The position numbers and the translations under genes were made by a program. A stretch of 64,000 bases of DNA from Rhizobium sp. 9140 (GTDB taxonomy: Bacteria; Pseudomonadota; Alphaproteobacteria; Rhizobiales; Rhizobiaceae). How positions within the stretch are numbered: the stretch's first letter is position 1; each line of letters opens with the position of its first letter. The stretch spans positions 486,501-550,500 of the forward strand of contig NZ_FJUR01000001.1 of assembly GCF_900067135.1 (NCBI RefSeq), written 5' to 3'. Shown here one piece after another: positions 29,698 to 40,124 of this stretch. A model generated the notes under the pieces. That model was not told where the DNA came from and did not search any database. It saw nothing but the letters and a program-made list of their open reading frames with translations.

Positions 29698-30255
29698 TCA
29701 GGCTCCGTAAAGCGTATCCGGATAGACGCCATCGGCCGGCAGGCTATCGACACCTTCGCCCAAGGCCAGTTGCATGAATGTGGTATCGAGCCAGCGGCCG
29801 AACTTGAACCCGCTTCCCTTCATCGTCCCGCAATCCACAAATCCTGTCGACCGGTGGACGGCGATGGAGGCGGGATGCGCGCCGCCGATGACGGCCACCA
29901 TCTGGCGGAAACCGAGATCCGCGCAGCGCGCGATCAACTCCTTCAGAAGCGCCGTGCCGACGCCGCGCCCGCGTGCTTCGGGCGCGAGATAGATCGAATC
30001 CTCGACGAGAAACCGGTAGGCGCTGCGCATGCGAAAGGCCGAGGCATAGGCATAGCCAACCACGATCCCGTCCGCGTCTTCTGCGACGATATAGGGATAG
30101 CTGTTTTCGGTGATGGTGGAAAAGCGCGTCGTCATTTCCGCCTGGTCGGGAACGGCGATCTCGTAGGTGGCAACGCCGTTGCGCACGGACTCGCTGTAGA
30201 TGTCCGTAATGGCAGGAATATCGGCGAGGGAGGCATCACGCAAAGTGAAGGACAT
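29698..30255 (-). CDS. PAT-type GNAT N-acetyltransferase
   Basis: A 185-residue GNAT enzyme of the phosphinothricin/methionine-sulfone acetyltransferase subgroup. The start LRDASLADIPAITDIY, the loop VATYEIAVPD and the acetyl-CoA loop EARGRGVGTALL are typical, as is VIGGAHPASIAVHRSTGF in motif B. Natural substrates of such proteins are usually methionine sulfoximine-like or amino-acid amines. The gene is single. Confidence 0.88.
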   Translation of the reverse strand: MSFTLRDASLADIPAITDIYSESVRNGVATYEIAVPDQAEMTTRFSTITENSYPYIVAEDADGIVVGYAYASAFRMRSAYRFLVEDSIYLAPEARGRGVGTALLKELIARCADLGFRQMVAVIGGAHPASIAVHRSTGFVDCGTMKGSGFKFGRWLDTTFMQLALGEGVDSLPADGVYPDTLYGA

Positions 30256-30337
30256 GGCAGAACCTCAAAAGACATCGGTTTCCCCCGGTTCCTTCCATAT
30301 TCCCCCCGTCCGATCAAGACGGTAGCGCCCGCGCACG

Positions 30338-30362
30338 AAAAAAGGCGGCCAAGCCGCCTTTT
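30338..30362 (-). terminator. Terminator downstream of the Bax-inhibitor-1 gene
   Basis: Reading the minus strand, AAGGCGG, a 5-base loop, CCGCCTT and a T-run of four more residues form a strong small terminator; an A/T run on the other side makes it symmetrical. It ends the transcript of the gene at 30393-31130. Confidence 0.85.
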
Positions 30363-30392
30363 CCATTGATCAAGTCGAGACCTGTTCTGTGC

Positions 30393-31130
30393 TTAGTTGC
30401 GGTTTCCGAGGAAGCGCAGCATGAAGAGGAACAGGTTGACGAAGTCGAGATAGAGCGTCAGCGCACCCATGATCGCCTTGCGACCGGCTGCCTCGAAACC
30501 ATCGCCCTCGAAGTACATTTCTTTGATGCGCTGCGTATCGTAGGCGGTAAGGCCTGCGAAGATCAGCACACCGATGACCGAGATTGCGAACTGCAAAGCC
30601 GACGACGCAAAGAAGATGTTGACGATCGAGGCGATGATCAGGCCGAACAGACCCATCATCAGGAACGAACCCATGGCCGACAGGCTGCGCTTCGTCGTGT
30701 AGCCGTAGAGCGACAGCGCACCGAAGGAGGCCGCGGTCACGAAGAACGTGCGCACGATGCTCTGACCCGTGTAGATCAGCATGATCGACGAGAGCGACAG
30801 GCCCATCAGCGCGGCATAGAGCCAGAACGTGGTCTGAGCAGCCGAGACGCTCATAGAATTGATCCGGAAGCTCAGGAACAGCACCATGCCGAACGGAGCC
30901 AGCATGATCAGGTACTTCAGCGGGCTGACATAGATCGCCTGGCCGAACGCGGTCAGCTGCCCATCGGCAAATGCGAACTGGAAAGCCAGGAAAGCGGCGA
31001 CGCCGGTGATGGCGACGCCGAGCGCCATGAGATTGTAGACCCGCAGCATGTAAGCGCGCAGGCCCTGGTCGACAGCAGCGTCAGCGCGCGCGCCGGCGGT
31101 CTGCATGCGAAAGTTTCTGGGATCGGACAT
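30393..31130 (-). CDS. Bax inhibitor-1/YccA family membrane protein (YbhL-like)
   Basis: The 245-residue inner-membrane protein has seven hydrophobic segments. Typical BI-1 features are LRAYMLRVYNLMALGVAITG at the start, the segment AFGALSLYGYTTKRSL, and DTQRIKEMYFEGDG before the last helices. Bacterial members (YbhL, YccA, YetJ) include pH-dependent calcium leak channels and modulators of FtsH. The ATG at 31130 with GAGGATAA before it is preferred over a more upstream in-frame start. A long structured leader lies upstream. Confidence 0.93.
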   Translation of the reverse strand: MSDPRNFRMQTAGARADAAVDQGLRAYMLRVYNLMALGVAITGVAAFLAFQFAFADGQLTAFGQAIYVSPLKYLIMLAPFGMVLFLSFRINSMSVSAAQTTFWLYAALMGLSLSSIMLIYTGQSIVRTFFVTAASFGALSLYGYTTKRSLSAMGSFLMMGLFGLIIASIVNIFFASSALQFAISVIGVLIFAGLTAYDTQRIKEMYFEGDGFEAAGRKAIMGALTLYLDFVNLFLFMLRFLGNRN

Positions 31131-31159
31131 TCTTATCCTCATATCAGCTCGAAGTGACG

Positions 31160-31256
31160 GACAGGTCTCGAGAGAACTCGGACCGGGCACCGCTGCGGAG
31201 CTTCAGCAAGCCTGAGGACAATATGATGCGGAACCGCCCTATTCTCAAGGGCGGCT
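31160..31256 (-). ncRNA. Candidate ybhL leader RNA
   Basis: The leader upstream of the YbhL-like gene folds into three stem-loops: CCGCCCT/AGGGCGG (31254-31234), a CCTCAG/CTGAAG stem with one G-U pair (31217-31201) and GGTCCGAG/CTCGAGACC with a TTCT loop and one bulge (31084 + about 80, i.e. 31184-31164). A structured RNA motif called ybhL is known upstream of this very gene family in alphaproteobacteria. I identify it by position and folding, not by a model search. Confidence 0.45.
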
Positions 31257-31291
31257 CTGTCGCATGACGCAAATGTAATGCGGGACGCGCT

Positions 31292-33837
31292 TCAGAGATC
31301 GCGAAGAACAGGCGCCGCCTTCTGCCCAAGCACGCGCCAAGTACCCGCAAGTCCAATGCCGACCGTCATGATCAGGGCGATGGCAATGGTCAGGAACGCC
31401 ACGTCAGGCAGGAAGGACGAGGGCAGCGTCATGATGCGGGCCACCACAAACCATGCCGCCACACCGCCCGCCAGAAGTGCGAAAATCGCGGTCGAGAGGC
31501 CGAGGATCGTATATTCGTAGCAGAAGGCCCGGATCAGCGTCGCGCGGGTCGCACCCAGCGTCTTCAGCACCACCGCATCATGGATACGCGCGCGGTTGCC
31601 GGCGGCCAGCGCGCCGGAAAGCACGAGAACCGAGGCGACGAGCGCGACGCCGGCCGCAGCCCGGATCGCTGTTGCCAGCTGCCCCAGCAGGCCGTTGACG
31701 ATGTCGAGCGCATCCTTAACCCGTACGCTGGTGATGGTCGGATAGGTGTTGGTGATCTGGCGCAGCGCCGCCGCCTCCTGCTCCGGCGTGGCCGAGGGAT
31801 CGATGACGGTTGCAAGCCAGGCATGCGGCGCGCCGGCAAAGGTGTTGGGGGAAAACACCATGACGAAATTGATCGACAGCGATTCCCATTCGACCGTGCG
31901 GAAGTTGGAAATGCGCGCCGTGATGTTGCGACCGAGCACGTTGACGGTAACGGTGTCACCGACCTTCAGGTTCAGTTCGCGCGCCTCCTGCTCGGAGAAG
32001 GACACGAGCGGCTCGCCGCTATAGCCGTCCGGCCACCACTGTCCTTCCACAAGACGCGAATTCTCCGGCAGGTTCTTCGCATAGGTAATGCCGCGGTCGC
32101 CCCGGAGCACCCAGCGTCCGGCCGGCGCGACCTCGCGCTTGGCGACGTCCTCGCCGTTGAAGGCAAGGATGCGGCCGCGCAGCATCGGCACCTCGATGAC
32201 CTTGCCCGCCGGCAGCGCCGTCTTCAACAACGAGCGAAAGCCTTCGATCTCGCTGCCCTGGATATCGACGAAGAAGAAATTGGGCGCGCGCTCCGGCAGA
32301 TTGCCCGTCAACTCCCGCCGCAGATTTCCGTCGATCAACGCCAATGTCACCAGCAGCGCGAGCCCAAGGCCCAGCGAGAGAACGACGGAGGGCGTCAGCG
32401 CGCCCGGCCGATGGATATTGCCGATGGCCAGCCGCAGAGCGGGTGAGGACACCCGCGGGCTGCGCCGCGCGAGAGCCGCGACCAGAACGGAGACACCGCG
32501 CAACACGACGAACGAAAAGGCGATGGCGCCGAGAAAAACCAGCGAGATCATCCGGTCGTAAGCCGTGAAAATGGCGAGGCCGCCAAGTGCCGCAAGGCTC
32601 AATGCCGCGGCCGCTAGATAGGGCCAGGTCGGCCACCGGCTGCGGTCGAAGTCCTGATTGCGGAAGAGCGCCGTTGCCGGCACGCTGCGGGCGCGGCCGA
32701 GTGGCAGGCAGGCAAAGGCGAGCGCCGTCAGAAGCCCGAACAGGGCGGCGAGACCGAGTGCCGAGGGATAGAGTTGGAGATCCGTTGATATCGGCAGGAT
32801 ATCGGCAAGGAACCGGGCGGCGACCAACGGAATGATCGCGCCGATGACGAGGCCGATAAAGATGCCGATCATTGCGATCAGCAGGATCTGGATGAGATAG
32901 ATGGTGGAGACGAGCGCGCCGGGGGCGCCCAGGCACTTGAACGCGGCGATGACGCCGCGCTTGGCATCGAGATAGGCGCGAACAGCATTGGCGACACCGA
33001 CCCCGCCGACGATCAGCGCGGTCAGCCCGACGAGCGTCAGGAACTGTGAAAAGCGCGTGATGTTCGCCGTCAGCGACGGTGCGGCATTCTGGCTGGAGCG
33101 GATGGACCATCCCGCCTGCGGAAACTGCTGTTCCGCTAGGGCGCGCACGGCCGGCACGCCTGAGGGATCGGCAAGGCGCAGCTTGTAGGCATGTTCCACC
33201 AGACTGCCTGTCTGCACAAGGCCGCTCGCCGCCAGCGCCGCCTGCGACACCATCAGCCGCGGCGCGAAACCGAAACCGTCCGACAGGGCATCCGGCTCGC
33301 GCACCAGCGTGCCAGATATCCTGACCCGCGCATTGCCGATCAGCAGCGTATCGCCCGTCTTCACGCCGAGACGATCGAGAAGCAGGGGGGCCGCGAGTGC
33401 GCCATAGGTGCCTTTATCAGCCGAGAGAAGCGCCGAAAGCGGCGCCTGCGGCTGGCTTTCAACCGTGCCGTAGAGCGGATAGGCGGCATCCACCGCCTTC
33501 AGTTCCACCAGCGCCTGGTTGGAACCATCGGGAAGCCGCGCCATGGACCGAAGTCCCGATGAAAGAGAGACATCGCCGGCACCGTCGAGAAAGGTCTTTT
33601 CCTCGGTATTGGCCAGACGGTTGTTCAGCTCGAACCGGATATCGCCGGCGAGCAGCGCCTGCCCCTGCGAGGCGATGGAGCCGGTGATGGCCTGCGACAG
33701 CGAGTTGACGCCGGCAATCGCCGCCGTTCCCAGCGCGATGCAGGCCAGAAAGATATAGAAGCCCGACAGGCCGCCGCGCATTTCGCGCAGCGCCAGCCGC
33801 AAAGCGAGCGAAAGATCCGGCAGGCGCAAGGACACCA

Positions 33838-33841
<4 letters not shown>
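31292..33841 (-). CDS. FtsX-like ABC transporter permease (YbbP family)
   Basis: An 849-residue permease with the arrangement of YbbP: one N-terminal helix, a large periplasmic domain, three helices, further central helices and a second periplasmic domain, then three C-terminal helices (two FtsX domains, near residues 270-390 and 730-840). The N-terminal segment SLRLPDLSLALRLALREMRGG is typical. YbbA/YbbP complexes are of the MacB-like type VII superfamily and are thought to extract lipophilic compounds from the membrane. It overlaps the ATPase gene by four bases. Confidence 0.9.
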
Positions 33842-34554
<713 letters not shown>

Positions 34555-34616
34555 GGGGTCCGCCCTATATAAGGATTATGCTGCAATTGCTCACATCCGG
34601 ATTTAGGGGCGGCTTG

Positions 34617-35252
34617 ATGCGAATGAAAGGTTTCGGGGCGCTTTTCCTGGCTGCTCTCGCAGGTTTGATCGTGGCAGGCCCGATTCAGGCCGCGCCCGTC
34701 GAGATCGTCGGCTTCGGCGATAGCCTGATGGCCGGCTATCAGCTGCCGCCGGACGACGCATTCCCCGCGCGGCTGGAGAAGGCCCTGCGCGACAAGGGCC
34801 ATGACGTTTCCATCTCCAATGCCGGCGTTTCCGGCGATACCACGTCGGGCGGCCTTGCCCGCGTCGACTGGTCCGTCCCGGATGGCACCAAGGGCGTCAT
34901 CCTCGAACTCGGCGCCAACGATGCGTTGCGCGGCATTCCGCCCGAGGAGAGCCGCAAGAACCTGGTGGCGATGATCGAGAAGCTGAAGGCGCGCGGTATC
35001 GGCGTGCTTCTGGTCGGCATGCTGGCGCCGCCGAACATGGGTGGCGACTATGCCGACCGCTTCAACCCGATCTATCCGGATCTCGCCAAAACCTATGGCG
35101 TCCCGCTCTATCCTTTCTTCCTCGATGGCGTGGTGGAGGATGCTGGCCTGAAGATCGAGGACGGCATGCACCCGAACCCCAAGGGCGTCGGCGTCATGGT
35201 GGAGCGGATGCTGCCCGTGGTGGAAAGCTTCATCGAGGGATTGCCGAAATGA
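34617..35252 (+). CDS. TesA-like arylesterase/lysophospholipase (SGNH hydrolase)
   Basis: A 211-residue exported esterase. A signal peptide (MRMKGFGALF, cleavage near QAAP) is followed by the SGNH blocks: GFGDSLMAGYQ with nucleophile Ser36, Gly in VSGDTTSGG, Asn in GAND, and DGMHPNPKG with the catalytic Asp and His. It resembles thioesterase I/lysophospholipase L1. The start is uncertain: ATG 34578 and 34617 are both in frame and 34617 gives a standard signal. CTATAT at 34565-34570 may be the -10 box. Confidence 0.9.
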   Translation: MRMKGFGALFLAALAGLIVAGPIQAAPVEIVGFGDSLMAGYQLPPDDAFPARLEKALRDKGHDVSISNAGVSGDTTSGGLARVDWSVPDGTKGVILELGANDALRGIPPEESRKNLVAMIEKLKARGIGVLLVGMLAPPNMGGDYADRFNPIYPDLAKTYGVPLYPFFLDGVVEDAGLKIEDGMHPNPKGVGVMVERMLPVVESFIEGLPK

Positions 35253-35419
35253 CGCGACGGACCGATCCGGCTGGACCTCGGCACGCGGTTCGGCGTTCAG
35301 CGGGCGTTAATCATCGTTGGACAAATATTGCGGGTGCGAATTTGTAGTTGCCTGCCGCGGCGCATCGTGGTCGGCTGGGATGTCTGCAAGAGGTGTTTGC
35401 AAGATTCGGGGAGCTCGTC

Positions 35420-36010
35420 ATGCCGAGACTGTTTACCGCCCTCGAAATCCCGCGCAATGCGGCGATGAGCCTGTCTCTCCTGCGCGGAGGCCTTCCGGGC
35501 GCCCGCTGGATCGACGTCGAGAACTACCACATCACCCTCCGCTTCATCGGCGATGTCGACAACCGCACGGCCGATGAGATCGTGGATCGCCTCGACCGGA
35601 TCGAGCGGCCGGAATTCCAGCTTCAACTCACGGGAACCGGCGCCTTCGGCTCGAAGAAGCCGCATTCCGTCTGGGCCGGCGTGACCAATCCCCCTGAACT
35701 GATGGCCTTGCAGGCCGAGATCGAGCGCATCTGCCAGCGTCTCGGCCTGCCCGCCGACCCGCGAAAATTCACGCCGCATGTCACCTTGGCGCGCCTGCGC
35801 TCCTCACGCGTCGATGATGTCGTGCACTACCTCTCGGGCCGCGGCGGCTTTTTCACCAACCCGTTCACGGTCTCCCGTTTCGTGCTGCTGTCCTCTCGCG
35901 ATTCGGTCGGCGGCGGCCCCTACCTGACGGAAGACGTGTTCGAATTGCACGAGCCACCTTCCTCCGCCTTTGCGAGAGGCGCGGAACAGGCCGGCAAGGG
36001 CATGCTCTGA
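35420..36010 (+). CDS. thpR: RNA 2',3'-cyclic phosphodiesterase ThpR
   Basis: A 196-residue member of the 2H phosphoesterase (LigT) superfamily. The two catalytic HxT motifs are His37 in YHITLRF and His120 in PHVTLARL, in the usual duplicated-domain arrangement. It hydrolyses 2',3'-cyclic phosphates on RNA and can ligate tRNA halves. The start MPRLFTALEIP is typical of the family; the open frame runs further upstream without resemblance. Confidence 0.93.
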   Translation: MPRLFTALEIPRNAAMSLSLLRGGLPGARWIDVENYHITLRFIGDVDNRTADEIVDRLDRIERPEFQLQLTGTGAFGSKKPHSVWAGVTNPPELMALQAEIERICQRLGLPADPRKFTPHVTLARLRSSRVDDVVHYLSGRGGFFTNPFTVSRFVLLSSRDSVGGGPYLTEDVFELHEPPSSAFARGAEQAGKGML

Positions 36011-36040
36011 CCAAGCGGCGCCGATGGCGCCGAAGGATCA

Positions 36041-36364
36041 ATGAAGGTGACGGGCATGACCAAACGCGACAGACTGAACGCCGACGACATCGCAACAGGT
36101 CTTGCGGACCTCTCCGGCTGGTCCCTGTCGGAAGACGGATCGGCCATCGAGAAGACCTACCGCTTCGCATCCTTCGTGGAGGCCTTCGGCTTCATGAGCC
36201 AGAGTGCGCTTGCCGCGGAGAAGCTCGATCATCACCCGGAATGGTTCAACGTCTACAATCGCGTCGATGTGAAGCTGACGACGCACACCGCCAAAGGCGT
36301 AACCGCGCTCGACTTCGCGCTTGCCGCACGCATGGAGGCCGCGGCATCGCCCGCACGTTGCTGA
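36041..36364 (+). CDS. phhB: 4a-hydroxytetrahydrobiopterin dehydratase (PCD/DCoH)
   Basis: A 107-residue pterin-4a-carbinolamine dehydratase with the diagnostic [16 protein letters not shown] segment and the [18 protein letters not shown] start. It regenerates the pterin cofactor used by aromatic amino-acid hydroxylases. AAGGA lies five bases before the ATG at 36041; a second ATG at 36056 is in frame. It follows thpR after 30 bases and is probably co-transcribed. Confidence 0.92.
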   Translation: MKVTGMTKRDRLNADDIATGLADLSGWSLSEDGSAIEKTYRFASFVEAFGFMSQSALAAEKLDHHPEWFNVYNRVDVKLTTHTAKGVTALDFALAARMEAAASPARC

Positions 36365-36453
36365 CCTTAGTTTGACCATGCCGATCGTTTGAATTGCCCG
36401 AATGTTTTCCCATATCACGCACTATCAGGGATGAAACAGGCGAGGTCAGGCGC

Positions 36454-36852
36454 ATGAAATCGGAAACGACGATGGACGAGGTCAAGATCGGGGAAATCCT
36501 CCTGCCGGGCGACAGCAGCGAACAGGAATCCAAGGCGCAGAAGGTTCGCCGCCGGTTCTGGCCGACCCTCAAGCGGGCGGTGCGCCAGGTCCCCTTCAGT
36601 CGTGATCTCGTCGCCGCCTATTACTGCGCGATGGACCCCGCGACGCCATTGCGCACCCGTGGCATCCTGCTAGGCGCGCTTGCCTATTTCGTCATGCCGT
36701 TCGACGTCCTGCCCGACGTGCTCGCCATGGTCGGCTTTTCCGACGACATCGCGGTCCTCACCGCTGCCTTTGCGGCCATCAGCGGCCAGATCAAGGAAAA
36801 TCATTACGACAAGGCGGACACGGCGCTCGGCGAGGAAGGCCTTGCCGCCTGA
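36454..36852 (+). CDS. YkvA family (DUF1232) membrane protein
   Basis: A 132-residue protein with a charged N-terminal half and the DUF1232 core ILLGALAYFVMPFDVLPDVL followed by FSDDIAVLTAA. The family is widespread and uncharacterised. An AGG-rich stretch precedes the ATG at 36454; ATG 36472 is an alternative. Its end is 19 bases from the end of the convergent sigma factor gene. Confidence 0.85.
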   Translation: MKSETTMDEVKIGEILLPGDSSEQESKAQKVRRRFWPTLKRAVRQVPFSRDLVAAYYCAMDPATPLRTRGILLGALAYFVMPFDVLPDVLAMVGFSDDIAVLTAAFAAISGQIKENHYDKADTALGEEGLAA

Positions 36853-36871
36853 CGCAATGAGGCCGGAATGC

Positions 36872-37444
36872 CTACTCCGTCCCGTCGATGCCGTCATCGT
36901 GAAGAAGCGTGCGCAGCTTTCCGAAGGCAAGCCGGATCCGCGACTTCACCGTGCCGAGCGGCAAACCGGTCGATGCGGCGATTTCGGAGTGCGACTGCCC
37001 GAAGAAGAACGCCATCTGGATCAGCTTGACCTGTTCGCTCGGAAGCCTGGCGAGTGCCGTGCGCACTACATCCTCTCGATCGCTACTCTGAACCAACTCG
37101 TCCGGCGCAGGCGGTGCGGCAGGCAACAGGAGCGGATCCTTCTCGTCCAGCTTGCGTGTCAACTGCCGCCGGGCGGCGTCGATACGCCGGTTTCGCGCGA
37201 TTCTGAAGAGCCAGGTGGACAGCGAGGATTTCTCGGCATCGTAGAGATCGGCCTTGTGCCAGAGGATGATCATCACCTCCTGCACGATCTCCTCCGCCTC
37301 GTTGGATGGCGTGTTCTGTCGCAACAAGAAGGATTTCAGCCGGGGGGCAAAAAAATGAAACAGTTCGGCGAAGGCGGCCTGGTCCCGCTCTTTTGCGATG
37401 GCATCCGCCAGCCCTGCGAAATGCTGTCTCGCGTCCCCTGTCAT
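36872..37444 (-). CDS. ECF RNA polymerase sigma factor (ECF11/RpoE-like)
   Basis: A 190-residue sigma factor with region 2 (AAFAELFHFFAPRLKSFLLR, EEIVQEVMIILWHKADLYD, STWLFRIARNRRIDAARR) and region 4 (ALARLPSEQVKLIQMAFFFG, HSEIAASTGLPLGTVKSRIR). The pattern resembles the RpoE group of Rhodobacter, which answers singlet oxygen and is held by the zinc anti-sigma ChrR. No anti-sigma gene is next to it: downstream is the convergent YkvA gene. I prefer ATG 37444, with AAGG upstream, to a TTG at 37492. Confidence 0.88.
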   Translation of the reverse strand: MTGDARQHFAGLADAIAKERDQAAFAELFHFFAPRLKSFLLRQNTPSNEAEEIVQEVMIILWHKADLYDAEKSSLSTWLFRIARNRRIDAARRQLTRKLDEKDPLLLPAAPPAPDELVQSSDREDVVRTALARLPSEQVKLIQMAFFFGQSHSEIAASTGLPLGTVKSRIRLAFGKLRTLLHDDGIDGTE

Positions 37445-37912
37445 GCCTGCCTTCAGGGCCTCCGAGCCCAAGATTTGGTGTATGTGAAACAACAGGTAAA
37501 GCTCATTCGAGAAACGTCAAACTGTTGCCCGATTCTTTGTGACATTAGCGGCCTATCGGGGTGACATTATTGCGAAATCGGACCGTTTCCGATCCGACCT
37601 GACCCAATCGAAACACAGGAACAGCCGCAAACTGCGGATGTCGACGTTGCTTCGAACCTTTAGAGCCCCGATAGGACGAACAGGCTGTCTGAGAGCGACA
37701 TCCAGGACGAGGGCTACGGAGATCGGGCAGCGATGCCCGTCGTCGAGAACGATGCACGACACGTCGAGAGCGTATCGTCTCCGCACGTTCCCGCCTTATT
37801 CTTGTGGTGTTGACGGTTTGGTAACCTGAATGAAGTCACAATAATCGTAATCGCGACCATGCATCGCCCGGCATCGGACGGGCGCTGGCAGCAAGACAAC
37901 CGGCAGGACAAG
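37445..37912. promoter_or_regulatory. Large divergent control region between the sigma factor and ialB-like genes
   Basis: This 468-base gap separates two divergent genes. GTGACATTA occurs twice as a direct repeat at 37539-37547 and 37561-37569, 22 bases apart, and an inverted GTCAC is found at 37835-37839 just before the IalB-like gene. TTTGAC on the minus strand near 37522 and TTGACG on the plus strand near 37810 may be -35 elements. No protein gene is convincing here. Confidence 0.45.
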
Positions 37913-38416
37913 ATGTTTGTAAGACAGCTCTCAACCGCACTCGCACTCCTTCTCGCTGGCGCAGGCATCGCTTCGGCACAGTCTCCGACGCGCATCCAGC
38001 AGTTCAACGCCTGGGGGGCATATTCCTACCAGTCGGGCAAGTCGAAGGTCTGCTACGTCCTGTCGGTGCCGAAGGAAAAGAGCCCCGCCAATGTCGATCA
38101 CGGCGATATCTTCTTCCTGGTCTCCCAGCGTCCGGGACAGAACATCTCCTATGAGCCGCAGGCCATGATGGGCTACGCCCTTCAGGAAAACTCCAAGGTC
38201 ACCGTGACCATCGACGCCAAGAACTTCACGCTGTTCACCAAGGGCAATTCCGCCTGGGTCGAGAATGCCGCCGAAGAGCCGGCGCTCGTCGCCGCCATGA
38301 AGGTCGGCAAGGCCATGTCCGTCGTCGCGAAATCGCGCAAGGGCACGCAGACGAATTACTCCTACTCGCTGTCCGGCATCTCAGCCGCGTTGAAGCAGAT
38401 CGAAAGCTGCAAGTAA
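37913..38416 (+). CDS. Invasion-associated locus B (IalB) family protein
   Basis: A 167-residue exported protein with a signal peptide (MFVRQLSTALALLLAGAGI, cleavage after ASA) and an IalB-type domain: FNAWGAYSYQSGKSKVCYVLS in the first part and a second cysteine in the last residues IESCK, which presumably pair. Bartonella IalB is linked with erythrocyte entry; rhizobial homologues are plentiful and functionally undefined. CAGGACA before ATG 37913 supports this start over an in-frame upstream one. Confidence 0.9.
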   Translation: MFVRQLSTALALLLAGAGIASAQSPTRIQQFNAWGAYSYQSGKSKVCYVLSVPKEKSPANVDHGDIFFLVSQRPGQNISYEPQAMMGYALQENSKVTVTIDAKNFTLFTKGNSAWVENAAEEPALVAAMKVGKAMSVVAKSRKGTQTNYSYSLSGISAALKQIESCK

Positions 38417-38440
38417 GCACTTTTGCAGAGTGGATGGATC

Positions 38441-38463
38441 GAAGGCCGGCCTCGCCGGCCTTC
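38441..38463 (+). terminator. Terminator after the IalB-like gene
   Basis: GAAGGCCGGC, loop CTC, GCCGGCCTTC form a perfect 10-bp stem 24 bases after the stop. The T-rich stretch behind it is weak. Confidence 0.7.
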
Positions 38464-38671
38464 GTCGTCTCGGCCGTAAGGCGTCGCACTGCAGGAGGTG
38501 ACGCCCGGTCAATTTCGTGCTAGACGCCGCGTCAACGACATGTCGCACGGGTGAGACGCTCCCCATGCGCCTTATAGTGCCTGCTCCCGTTTCGCCCTTC
38601 CGTCCCTTGTCGTTTAACCGACCGGGAACCGTTCGGCGTTGCGGGCAAAGCTGCGACAGGAACATTGAGTG

Positions 38672-39901
38672 ATGACCGATATCCTTTCCCTCGACCGCCC
38701 CCCACGCCCCGCCGCTCGGCCGGCAGCGCTGCCGGAAATGCCCTCCCTCATCGGCCTCACGCGTGAGGAGATGGGCCAGGCGCTGGCCGACGTCGGCGTG
38801 GCAGAGCGGCAGGTGAAGATGCGCGTCAGCCAACTCTGGAACTGGCTCTACGTTCGCGGCGTGTCGGATTTCGACCATATGACGAACGTCTCCAAGGATA
38901 TGCGGGAGACCCTGAAGCGGCATTTCACCATTGCCCGGCCGGAAATCGTTGAAGAGCAGATCTCAACCGACGGGACGCGGAAGTGGCTGCTGCGCTTTCC
39001 GGCGCGCGGTGCAGGTCGCCCGGTCGAGATCGAAACGGTCTACATTCCCGAAGAAGGCCGGGGAACGCTCTGCATCTCCAGCCAAGTCGGCTGCACGCTC
39101 ACCTGTTCCTTCTGCCACACCGGCACGCAGAAGCTCGTGCGCAACCTGACGGCGGAAGAAATCCTCGCCCAGCTGCTGCTCGCGCGTGACCGCCTCGGCG
39201 ACTTCCCGGATCGCGACACGCCCGCCGGCACGATCGCACCCGCCGAAGGCCGCAAGGTCTCCAATGTCGTGATGATGGGCATGGGCGAGCCTCTTTACAA
39301 TTTCGAGAGCGTCAAGACGGCGCTGCTGATCGCAACCGATGGCGATGGCCTGTCCCTCTCGAAGCGCCGCGTGACGCTGTCGACCTCCGGCATCGTTCCG
39401 GAAATCTACCGCACCGGTGAGGAAATCGGCGTCATGCTGGCGATCTCGCTCCATGCCGTGCGGGACGACCTGCGCGACATGCTGGTACCGATCAACAAGA
39501 AGTATCCGCTGAAGGACCTGATGGACGCGTGCCGCGCCTATCCCGGCGTCTCCAATGCCCGCCGCATCACGTTCGAATATGTCATGCTGGAAGGCGTCAA
39601 CGACAGCCTTGAGGATGCCAAAGAGCTGGTGAAGCTGCTGAAGGGCGTGCCCGCCAAGATCAACCTCATCCCGTTCAACCCCTGGCCGGGCACGAACTAC
39701 CAGTGTTCCCAATGGGAGCAGATCGAGAAGTTTGCCGATTTCATCAATGCCGCCGGCTACGCCTCCCCCATCCGTACCCCGCGCGGCCGCGATATCCTTG
39801 CCGCCTGCGGGCAGCTGAAGTCGGAATCTGAGCGCATGCGCAAAGTCGATCGCATGGCCTTCGAAGCGATGATGATCGCCAATCACGGCGCCGACGATTG
39901 A
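38672..39901 (+). CDS. rlmN: Dual-specificity 23S rRNA/tRNA A-C2 methyltransferase RlmN
   Basis: The 409-residue radical-SAM enzyme methylates A2503 of 23S rRNA and A37 of some tRNAs. The cluster ligands are Cys141, Cys145 and Cys148 in [11 protein letters not shown]. The [12 protein letters not shown] and [12 protein letters not shown] segments are family hallmarks, as is the GTNYQCS loop. An N-terminal proline-rich extension of about 25 residues is typical of rhizobial RlmN. The start is ATG 38672. Two tiny membrane-protein genes follow directly. Confidence 0.96.
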   Translation: MTDILSLDRPPRPAARPAALPEMPSLIGLTREEMGQALADVGVAERQVKMRVSQLWNWLYVRGVSDFDHMTNVSKDMRETLKRHFTIARPEIVEEQISTDGTRKWLLRFPARGAGRPVEIETVYIPEEGRGTLCISSQVGCTLTCSFCHTGTQKLVRNLTAEEILAQLLLARDRLGDFPDRDTPAGTIAPAEGRKVSNVVMMGMGEPLYNFESVKTALLIATDGDGLSLSKRRVTLSTSGIVPEIYRTGEEIGVMLAISLHAVRDDLRDMLVPINKKYPLKDLMDACRAYPGVSNARRITFEYVMLEGVNDSLEDAKELVKLLKGVPAKINLIPFNPWPGTNYQCSQWEQIEKFADFINAAGYASPIRTPRGRDILAACGQLKSESERMRKVDRMAFEAMMIANHGADD

Positions 39902-39902
39902 G

Positions 39903-40124
39903 ATGAGCCTGATCCACAACGAGCGAACGAAGCTGACGGCGACCTATCTGAATGGCGTTGCCATCGCCATCTTCGCCGTTGGAGGATTTGCGCCTGCAAT
40001 CGGCTGGCTGAATACCGGGAACACGCCCGGCGTGACAGTCGCCGTCGTCTGTCTTGTTTGCATTTCCAGTTCGGCAGGCCTACATTTCATTGCACGATCC
40101 GTGCTGAAAGGACTGAAGCCATGA
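39903..40124 (+). CDS. 73-residue two-helix membrane protein
   Basis: This small protein starts one base after the rlmN stop. It has a hydrophilic start (MSLIHNERTKLTATYLNG), two hydrophobic segments (about residues 17-37 and 44-64) joined by a short GNTPG loop, and a basic C-terminus. I do not recognise the family by name, but a soluble start of the form xLIHNERTKL followed by two helices recurs in small bacterial proteins I have met. Its tight packing with rlmN and with a second tiny gene argues that it is real. Confidence 0.7.
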   Translation: MSLIHNERTKLTATYLNGVAIAIFAVGGFAPAIGWLNTGNTPGVTVAVVCLVCISSSAGLHFIARSVLKGLKP

